NCBI GenBank assembly: GCA_024291935.2
Contig: CM044309.1
Location: forward strand, 98,977,628 to 99,041,627
Direction of reading: 5' to 3'
From: Okapia johnstoni
Lineage: Eukaryota; Chordata; Mammalia; Artiodactyla; Giraffidae
DNA: 64,000 bases
Positions 55,677 through 64,000 of the stretch are shown one piece after another (within the stretch, counting starts at the first letter, position 1; each line of letters starts with the position of its first letter). Below the pieces are notes generated by a model. That model ran no database searches. It was not told where the DNA came from and saw only the letters and a list, made by a program, of their open reading frames with translations. Both the position numbers and the translations under genes were made by a program.

Positions 55677-55860
55677 CTGAAAGTAAAAGTGTTAGTGACT
55701 CAGTCATGTCCCACTCTTTATGACCTCAGTAGACTCCTCTCTCCATGGAATTCTCCAGGCAAAAATACTGGAGTGGGTAGCCATTCCCTTCTCCAGGGGT
55801 CTTCCCAACCCGGGGATCGAACCCAGGTCTCCTGCATTGCAGGCAGATTCTTTACCAACT
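55677..55860 (-). mobile_element. Bov-tA SINE
   Basis: gtaaaagtgttagtgactca to ctgcattgcaggcagattct; the extreme head (gaagccc end) is missing. Confidence 0.9.
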
Positions 55861-55924
55861 GTTAATACTATATTATTCTTTTCTTCTATTCCTCTGAGAA
55901 CATAAATATCAATTGTCCTTTTTG

Positions 55925-56091
55925 GATTTTTAAAACAAACATTTATTTATTTGGCTGTGTGGAGTCTTAAATTCGGCACATGGGATCTTTAGTTGCTCCA
56001 TGTGGGACCTAGTTCCCTGACCAGGGATCGAACTTGGGCCTGCTGTATTTGGAGTGCAGACTGTCAGCCACTGAACCACCAGAGAAGTCCC
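55925..56091 (-). mobile_element. CHR-1-type SINE
   Basis: aacatttatttatttggctg, ccctgaccagggatcgaact and ctgaaccaccagagaagtcc. A 19-nt T-run follows at 56093-56111. Confidence 0.85.
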
Positions 56092-56304
56092 TGTTTTTTT
56101 TTTTTTTTTAACTACTGTTTATTGTTTAGGGAGAATTTTACAACGTGTGAAATTGGCTTTTGAGAGGGTGGGTGTGGCTGAAAGGAATTAAGTCACAGTC
56201 ATATAGAATAAATATACAAACATTTAAGTCAAAGAATCTCTGTACCTTTTGAGGACTTTTGAGGACTCTTAGGTTTTTCCTTAAACTATAATTAACCAAA
56301 AGGA

Positions 56305-56500
56305 AAGGTACTATCCTGTTTTACGTACTTTATAATATACTTCCCAGCAACTATGAAGCTGGTCTTATTTTATCCTATTTTATGGATGAGAAAACTAAAG
56401 CTTCAAGATGAAGTAGTTAGACCAGTATTTCACAGCCAATAAATAGCAGAGCAAGAATTTTAACCAAAGAACTATCTAATTCCAAGGCTTGTTCTGCCTT
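56305..56500 (-). mobile_element. MIR SINE
   Basis: cctattttatggatgagaaa, ctaaagcttcaagatgaagt and cagagcaagaattttaacca in inverse MIR order. Confidence 0.68.
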
Positions 56501-57226
56501 TAATTTTACCCTCCTACATCCTCCACTTTTACAAGGTCATCAGCCTAATTAACTGACACCATTTTGATGAGCTTTATTTCCACTCTCACTAAATTTATGA
56601 AAGGCTGATACGTATGTCTACATATTGCTGATACATCTCAGCAAAAATTAATGAGTGATACCTGGGGATGGTGCTGGGGGTCAAGGCAAAGATAAATAAG
56701 ACATCATTGGAGACCTGAGAGGCTCATGATTTAGGCTCAACTGAATCATATTTTGTCATCTGCTGTAACACCATGTTGTTATTTTTCAAAAAATCTATTT
56801 GGAAATGTAAATAATGATTATAGTAATTGTTCATTGGTAAATAATGATTAAGGTATTGGTATACAAAATACACAATGAAATGTGGTGTGAAAAATCATCA
56901 GCCTGACAATATTTCTCATTCTTTGATAGGTATAGAACATGCCTATTATGTTGAGCTAGAAAATTCCACCTGCAAGGTAAAGTTTATTCTATCACCTCTA
57001 AAAGATGATGACTTTAACAAATACACATACTGCAGAGTGTAGACCTATTACCTTCATCAATAATCTTCCAGAAACTATTCAGTCAGCAGTTTAATTCATC
57101 TATAAACCAAACTCTGTAAATGATGTTTTATCTGGAATGCTAACTAGCTCTGACCAGCATGAGCTCGCATGTTGCAGAGATGAAAATTCAAAATGTTCCA
57201 GAGTTCCAGAGAACGGATGAGCAAGA
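56501..57226. other. unique AT-rich sequence
   Basis: Nothing recognised. Confidence 0.4.
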
Positions 57227-57233
57227 AGTACTT

Positions 57234-57486
57234 GTCATTATTGTTGTTCAGTTGCTCAGTCATGTCCCACTCTTTGCGACCCCATGGACTGCAGCACGCC
57301 AGGTCTCCCTGTCCCTCACTGTCTCCCAGAGTTTGCCTAACTTCATGTCCATTGAATCGGTGATGCTATCTAACCATTCTCATCCTCTGTCACCCCCTTC
57401 TTTCAATCTCAATCTTTCCCAGCATCAGGGTCTTTTCTAATGAGCTGACTCTTCACATCAGGTGGCCAAAGTATTGGAGTTTCAAC
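57234..57486 (-). mobile_element. BovB LINE 3' fragment
   Basis: gttgttcagttgctcagtca to tggccaaagtattggagttt. A 7-bp agtactt target duplication at 57227-57233 and 57487-57493. Confidence 0.88.
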
Positions 57487-57493
57487 AGTACTT

Positions 57494-58250
57494 AGCTAGC
57501 TCTGTTAGACTGTCTTTTTTGATTAGCTCTGTCAAATTCTTCATCCAGGGGTAATCATATGCTTATCTTTGACTCCTCTTCTCTTGGTGGGTGGCACTTT
57601 ACCTGGACGAAATATTCTCTTTTAAATTACTCTGACATACTCATCTTTGTAATGTTTTCCAAATACATCACTACTGCTCTCCCTGGTAGCTATCATCTTA
57701 CAAAAAATGGGAAACATTGTCTGCAGCACCAGTAATAATGCTGAGAGTTAGCATCTCCATGCAGATTAGCAATATTCTTTCCTTGTCCTCAATTCTGCCC
57801 CATCTCAGGGATTTCATCTGTCATTGTGTGTTAAAAGTGAGCTTTGAAAATTATGTAACTTCTATTCAGGAAGTTTTCTTCCCCTGTTTAATTCAATATT
57901 TCCTGCTCTGGAATGACAGATTTTTCTCCTCAGAGCAAGACCAATAGTTTTCAAATTATGTGGAGTGGAATTCATTCTTTTTTTTAACACAATTGTTCAA
58001 AAACACATGGCACACCAACTAGGAAAAGGTGAACTGTTTTCTCAAGAAACTGAATTCTTTGCTTTGGAAGACTTATCATTGAAAGCTTAGGGTCTATAGA
58101 GAAGTTTGCTAATCAGTCCCTTAGGTATTTGTTGTGTAACTTGTAAAAAGCATCGCATTATATTTGTATTACAATTGCCCCTTAGATGCTAATATTCTTC
58201 AATTTGTGGATCTTTTCTAACTTTGTATACTTGGAATAACCGGAATTGTA
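57494..58250. other. unique AT-rich sequence
   Basis: Nothing firm recognised. Confidence 0.4.
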
Positions 58251-58254
58251 TGGA

Positions 58255-58430
58255 ACTAGGCTCAAACTCTGATTCCACTGCTTGCTTATTGTGTGACCTT
58301 GAGCAATTGATTCAAGCTGTCTGTGCCAGGGCTTTCTTATCTCTGAAAGGAAAAGAACATTCCTTGTGATATATGGTGATTTTGAGAAGTAATGAGGTCA
58401 AGTTCATTAGATCTCTGACATTCAGCAGAG
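58255..58430 (+). mobile_element. MIR SINE
   Basis: ctgattccactgcttgctta, ttgtgtgaccttgagcaatt and ggctttcttatctctgaaag in sense MIR order; the 3' part is degraded. Confidence 0.65.
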
Positions 58431-58642
58431 CTCTCTGGAGGGACCTTGTCTTCTGGACTGCGCTGTATATGTCACAATACACACTAGTAAATCATTCAGA
58501 CCATGAAATGTAGTAAAATGTAATTATACTAGTGTCTTCACTACTGATTGGTTCTCAGAAATTGTTTGAAAGGCTATTGGCTTTCTGAAGCACTTTTTGA
58601 TTGAAAGTCACAATTTTTGTTACAAGTTAATTGCCTCTTCAA

Positions 58643-60345
58643 GAGAATTAGACATACCAAGGGAACATTTCGTGCAAAGATGGGCTCAAAAAAGGACAGA
58701 AATGGTATGGACCTAATAGAAGCAGAAGATATTAAGAAGAAGTGGCAAGAATACACAGAAGACCTGTACAAAAAAGATCTTCATGACCCAGATAATCACG
58801 ATGGTGTGGTCACTCACCTAGAGCCAGACATCCTGGAAGGTGAAGTCAAGTGGGCTTTAGAAAGCCTTACTATGAACAAAGCTAATGGAGGTGAAGGAAT
58901 TCCAGTTGAGCTATTTCAAATCCTGAAAGATGATGCTGTGAAAGTGCTGCACTCAATATGGCAGCAAATTTGGAAAACTCAGCAGTGGCCACAGGACTGG
59001 AAAAGGTCAGTTTTCATTCCAATCTCAAAGAAAGGCAATGCCAAAGAATGCCCAAACTACCGCACAATTGCACTCATCTCACACGCTAGTAAAGTAATGC
59101 TCAAAATTCTCCAAGCAAGGCTTCAGCAATACGTGAACCGTGAACTGCCAGATGTTCAAACTGGTTTTAGAAAAGGCGGAGGAACCAGAGATCAAATTGC
59201 CAACATTAGCTGAATCATCGAAAAAGCAAGAGAGTTCCAGAAAAACATCTATGTCTGCTTTATTGACTATGCCACAGCCTTTGACTATGTGGATCACAAT
59301 AAACTGTGGAAAATTCTGAAATAGATGGGAATACCAGACCACCTGACCTGCCTCTTAAGAAACCTGTATGCAGGTCAGGAAGCAACAGTTAGAACTGGAC
59401 ATGGAACAACAGACTGGTTCCAAATAGGAAAAGGAGTACGTCAAAGTTGTATATTGTCACCCTGCTTATTTAACTTATATGCAGAGTACATCATGAGAAA
59501 TGCTGGGCTGGAAGAAGCACAAGCTGAAATCAAGATTGCTGAGAGAAATATCAATAACCTCAGATATGCAGATGACATCACCCTTATGGCAGAAAGCGAA
59601 GAACTAAAGAGCCTCTTGATGAAAGTGAAAGAGGAGAGTGAAAGCGTTGGCTTAAAGCTCAACATTCAGAAAGCTAAGATTATGGCATCTGATCCCATCA
59701 CTTCATGGGAAATAGATGGAGAAATAGTGGAAACAGTGTCAGACTTTATTTCTGGGGGCTCAAAAATCACTGCAGATGATGATTGCAGCCATGAAATTAA
59801 AAGATGCGTACTCCTTGGAAGGAAAGTTATGACCAACCTAGATACAATATTAAAAAGCAGAGACATTACTTTGTCAACAAATGTCCATCTAGTCAAGGCT
59901 ATGGTTTTTCCAGTAGTCATGTATGGATGTGAAAGTTGGACTGTGAAGAAAGCTGAGCGTCGAAGAATTGATGCTTTTGAACTGTGGTGTTGGAGATGAC
60001 TCTTGAGAGTCCCTTGGACTGCAAGTAGATCCAACCAGTCCATCCTAAAGGATATCAGTCCTGAGTGTTCATTGGAAGGACTGATGTTGAAGCTGAAGCT
60101 CCAATACTTTGGCCACCTCGTGCGAAGAGTTGACTCATTGGAAAAGACCCTGATACTGGGAAGAATTGGGGGCAGGAGGAGAAGTGGACGACAGAGGATG
60201 AGATGGCTGGATGGCATCACGACTCGATGGACATGAGTTTGGGTAAACTCTGGGAGTTGGTGATGGACAGGGAGGCCTGGTGTGCTGCGATTCATAGGAT
60301 TGCAAAGAGTTGGACACGACTGAGCGACTGAACTGAACTGAACTG
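58643..60345 (+). mobile_element. BovB LINE, best preserved copy
   Basis: A perfect 14-bp target duplication, aattgcctcttcaa, at 58629-58642 and 60346-60359 bounds this 1.7-kb insertion, which ends in an aactgaactgaact-type tail. The sense frame runs from the linker upstream of the polymerase (AEDIKKKWQEYTEDLYKKD, about 58710-58770) through the fingers, the palm with catalytic YADD at 59565-59576 and the C-terminal cysteine-rich stretch. The frame is maintained from 58617 to about 60220, broken only by TGA at 59211-59213, TAG at 59322-59324 and TGA at 59997-59999; a 1-nt loss near 60220 shifts the end. The glycine expected in the GVRQ-x-C palm motif is serine here. The endonuclease part is absent through 5' truncation, so the copy is not autonomous. 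Confidence 0.95.
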
Positions 60346-60404
60346 AATTGCCTCTTCAACTTTCACAAACATTTTTATCTCACATTATAAGAAATGTTTG
60401 ATTT

Positions 60405-61180
60405 CTGTTAGTGGGACTGTAAACTGTACAACCACTATGGAAAAGAGTCTGAAGTCTCTTCAAAAAATTAAAAATAAAACTATCACATGATCCAGTAATC
60501 CCACTTCTGGGTATATTGCCAAAGGGAATGGAAACAGGATACAAAATAAGCATCTGTCTGTCTATATGTTTATTATATGATTATTCACAGTAGCCAAGAT
60601 ATGGAAACAACCCAAGTATCTGTCAATGGATGAACAAATAAAGATGTATGTATATATGTGTGTGTGTGTTTATGTATATATATAGATATAGATAATTCAG
60701 CCATTAGAAAGACAGAAGTCCTGCCATTTGCAACCACATGGATGGACCTTGAGATCATTATGCCAAGTGAAGTAAGTCACACAGAGAAAGACAAGTACTG
60801 TATTTTATGTGGAATCTAAAAAAAGCCTAACTCCTAAAAACAAAGAGTAGATGATGGTTACTAGGGACTGGGGAAAGGGGATGGGGAATGGTGATATGTC
60901 AGCTGAAGAGTATAAAACTTCCAGTAAAAAGATGATTAAATTCTGACGCTCTCAAGCACAGCATTGTGCCCATAGTTAGCAACACTATGTTGTGTTATAT
61001 ACTTGAAAGTTGCTAACAGAGTCGATTGTAAATGTTCTCATCATGGTAATTATATGATGTGATGGAAGTGTTGGTTCATTTTGCAGTGGTAATCATGAAA
61101 TCAACATAGTGTGCACCTTCAACTTACACAATGTTATATGTAAATCATATCTCAATAAAGCTGGGGGGAAAATCAAACAA
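60405..61180 (+). mobile_element. L1 LINE 3' end
   Basis: gactgtaaactgtacaacca, cccacttctgggtatattgc, gccaagatatggaaacaacc and catctcaataaagctggggg cover the L1 ORF2 end and 3'UTR. A TA/TG microsatellite has grown inside it at about 60645-60700. Confidence 0.87.
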
Positions 61181-61353
61181 GAAAGCTGGAAAAAAGAAAT
61201 CTTTGCATTGTTTGGACCATTTAATGAAAGTTTCAAAATAACTTTTACTTTATTCATATAGAGGAGCTAATATCTTTTGTCCTGTCACATATATGAGCCA
61301 TCACTATATTATTCTCTTTAGCATTCAAATATAATGAAACTTCTATTAAATAT

Positions 61354-61556
61354 GCTTTATTAGTGGCTCAGACAGTAAAGAATCCACCTGCCAGTGCAGG
61401 AGACTTGGGTTCAATCCCGGGTCAGGAAGATTCCCTGGAGAAGGAAATGGCAATCCACTCTATTATTCTTGCTTGGAGAATCCTATGGACAGAGGAGTCT
61501 GTGGCCTACAGCCCATGGGGTTTCAAATAGTTGGACACGACTTAATGACTGAACAG
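61354..61556 (+). mobile_element. Bov-tA SINE
   Basis: ttagtggctcagacagtaaa to gttggacacgacttaatgac. A perfect 11-bp target duplication, ctattaaatat, at 61343-61353 and 61557-61567. Confidence 0.93.
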
Positions 61557-61700
61557 CTATTAAATATATTAAAACAACGGATATTTATTGTAGCTTTTTC
61601 TTCTCTAAACTTCTATCATCTATCCACTGTGGATGTCTTTAAACTGTATTTGTAAGTATTCTATAGTACTTTTGACATGTCTTTGATGCAGAAATCTATA

Positions 61701-61915
61701 TTCCCTGGTGGCTCAGATGGTGAAGAATCCACCTGCCATTGTAGGAGACATGTCTTCAATCCCTGGGTTGGGAAAATCCCATGGAAAAGGAAATAACAGT
61801 CCACTCCATTTTTCTGGCCTGGGAAATCCCATGGACAGAGGAGCCTGGAGGAATACAGTCCATGGGATCACAAAGAGTCGGATACAACTCAGCGACTAAA
61901 CAACAACAATACAAT
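61701..61915 (+). mobile_element. Bov-tA SINE
   Basis: ttccctggtggctcagatgg through the body to gagtcggatacaactcagcg and a caacaacaata tail. Confidence 0.9.
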
Positions 61916-62149
61916 ACTTGCCTTTTTTGTAGTCAAGTGCACAGTGTTTTAATAATTTCATAAAATAGTTGTCAAATCTTTGTCCAACCCCAGTTGAGTT
62001 CACGTGTTAAAATACTAGAATAGCACAATTTTCTAGGAAAGACAATAAAATATAAATCAACATGTATTGTTTTTTTTTTGTTTCTATGCTGTTTTCATTG
62101 TGAAATATCTCTTGGAGAATATTCCATACTAACGTTTCTTAAAAGGCCA

Positions 62150-64000
62150 TCTTCTTCTTGTTTGTTTTTAGTAGACTATATTTTAAAGCGATTTTAGCCT
62201 CACAGCGAAATTGAGTGGAATGGAAACTGCACAATTCCCATATATTTCCTGCCGCCCCCCATATATCTACAACCTCCCTACTATCCACACCATTGACCAA
62301 AGTAGTGCATTTGTTACAGTCAATGAACCTACATTGGCACATCATTATTACTCAAAGTCTACAATTTACATTAGTGATCGCTCTTGGTATTGTACATCTC
62401 ATGAGTTTTGAAAACTGTATAATGACATGTATCCACCATTACTGCTTTATACATAATAGTTTCTTTCCCTTAATAATCCTCTGTTCTATGCCTGTTGATC
62501 CTCTTCTGTCCCCTCAACCCCTGGCAACCAGTGTCTTTGTACTGTCTCTATAGCTTTGCCTTTCCCAGAATGTCATATATATGCACCATATAGTATACAG
62601 CCTTTTCAGATTGACTTCTTTCACTTATTAGTATGCACTTCTCCTTCCATGTCCTTAGTGGCTTTATAGCTCATTTCTTTTTAGTGCTGAATAATATTCC
62701 ATTTGCAGGAGGTATCATAGTTAATCCATTGAAAGACATTCTGATTGCTTCCAAGTTTTAGCAGTCATGAATAAAGCTACTACAAGCATCTGTGTGCAGG
62801 TTTTAGTGTAAAAATAATTTTTTTATTTATTTGGGTAAATACCAAGGAGAGAGATTGCTTGACGTGTGGTTAAGAGTAAGTTCAGCCTGGTAAAATATTG
62901 CCAAACTATTTGTGCCATTTTGCATTTCCACCAGCCACAAATGAGAGATTTTGTTGCTCCATATCCTATCCAGGATTTGGTGTTGTCAGTGTTTTGGGTT
63001 TTCACCAATCATATTGGTGTATAGAGATATTAATATCTCCTTGTTGTTTTAATTTGCAATTCTTTAATGACAAAATGATGTTGAACATTTTTATATTTTA
63101 TATTGCCTCTATAATATTATTTACTCTATTTCATATTATTTTCCATCTGTATATCTTCTTTTGTGAAATGTCTGTTCAGCTCTTTGACCCACTTTTTAAA
63201 TGAGTCATTTATTTTCTTATTGTTGATTTTTAAGAGGTTTTGTGTACATTGGACAGCAGTCCTTTATCAGATGTGTATTTTGAAAAATGTTTCCCCTTGT
63301 CTGGGCTTGTCTGCAAATTATCCTAACATTGCCTTTCACAGAGCATAATTTTTAATTTTAATGAAATTCAATTTGGAGTTGTAACTAAAAAGTCATCACC
63401 AAACCAAAGGTCATCTAGATTTTCTCCAGGAGTTTTATAATTTCATGCTTTACATTTAGATTATGATCTATTTTGAATTAATTTTTGTCAAAAGTGTAAA
63501 GACTGTGATTTTTTTTTTGCATGTGATTGTCCAGTTATCCCAACACTCTTTGTTGAAAAGACCATCTTTCAGCCATTGTGTTGCCTTTGTCCCTTTGTCA
63601 AAGATCAGTTGACTATTCTTGTGTGCGTCTATTTCTAGGCTGTCTATTTTAGTCCATTGATCTCTTCATCTATTCTTTTCCTGATACCACACTGTCTTGA
63701 TTGCTGTAACTTTACAGTAAGTCTTGAGTTGAATAGTTTTGATCTTCCAACTTTGTTCTTTTTGTCCAATATTGAGTTGGCTATTCTGGGTTTTTTGCCT
63801 CTCCATATAAATTTTAGAATCATTTTGTCAATATCCACATGTAAACTTGCTGTGATTTTGATTGAGATTGCACTGAATTTATGTATTGAGTTGGGAAGAG
63901 CTAACATCTTAACATTACTGAGTCTTCCTACCCGTGAAATTGAAGACTTCTCCTTTATTTTGTTCTTTTAGTAAGAATTTTTTTCATGTAGATCTTATAC
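62150..64000 (-). mobile_element. old L1 LINE, inverse, runs off the window
   Basis: An ordered inverse L1 3'UTR and ORF2 end: aacccctggcaaccagtgtc, gctgaataatattccatttg, catttccaccagccacaaat, gatgttgaacatttttatat, tgataccacactgtcttgat and gattttgattgagattgcac. 1.85 kb is visible and the element continues past position 64000. Reading frames are broken by stops. Confidence 0.88.

Noticed and set aside
58617..59999. Reverse transcriptase coding sequence as a functional gene
   Set aside because: It is a 5'-truncated BovB copy flanked by a target duplication, with three nonsense codons and no endonuclease region.
59666..60295. 209-codon minus-strand open frame as a protein gene
   Set aside because: It is exactly antisense to BovB and recurs in other BovB copies; no independent coding signature.
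648..61915. Many A-box/B-box matches as tRNA genes
   Set aside because: All lie in tRNA-Glu-derived heads of Bov-tA or CHR SINEs; none forms a complete cloverleaf.
2458..61915. Repeated about 200-bp units as an array (CRISPR-like or satellite)
   Set aside because: Copies are dispersed, in both orientations and have their own target duplications, as expected for SINEs.

Overview
This is nuclear DNA from a ruminant, most likely a bovid. It carries BovB (RTE-type LINE) copies, about two dozen Bov-tA/Bov-A SINEs built on a tRNA-Glu-like head, CHR-type SINEs shared by cetaceans, hippos and ruminants, and ruminant L1 3' ends, over an older mammalian layer of MIR, L2, L1M and hAT fragments. I found no convincing host protein-coding gene, tRNA, rRNA or CRISPR array. 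The longest open frames are BovB reverse transcriptase remnants or their antisense strands, so the window reads as a gene desert or a deep intron.

Layout. 1-9 kb is SINE/BovB rich and holds a three-layer nest (2.3-4.6 kb) in which one BovB insertion carries extra non-BovB sequence at its 5' end. 9-12.8 kb has almost no recognisable repeats. 12.8-18 kb has one BovB, old L2 and an old L1. 18.0-19.15 kb is an isolated GC- and CpG-rich block of about 1.1 kb inside AT-rich old L1-like DNA. 19-29 kb is AT-rich with hAT, L1 and scattered SINEs. 29-36 kb has BovB, CHR-2, MIR and several Bov-tA. 36-40.5 kb is mostly unique. 40.5-48.3 kb has L1 tails, Bov-tA and BovB. 48.7-51.6 kb is a stratified old L1 interrupted by a younger L1 tail, an LTR-like block and a CHR SINE. 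51.6-58.6 kb is MIR, L2, CHR and Bov-tA. 58.6-60.35 kb is the best preserved BovB (14-bp target duplication, one reading frame with three nonsense codons). 60.4-64 kb is dominated by two L1 fragments, the second running off the window.

How the parts relate. Bov-tA and BovB share 3' sequence, and the SINE is generally held to be mobilised by the BovB machinery. Many copies keep recognisable target-site duplications of 7-18 bp, so insertion order can be read from nesting. The observations most worth follow-up are the chimeric BovB at 2699-4586, the CpG-rich block at about 18039-19155, the LTR-like block at about 50656-51087, and a 20-nt micro-insertion with 11-bp target duplications at 16582-16623. 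Repeat family names come from recognising consensus-like sequence by eye; boundaries are good to about 5-20 bp except where a target duplication fixes them.
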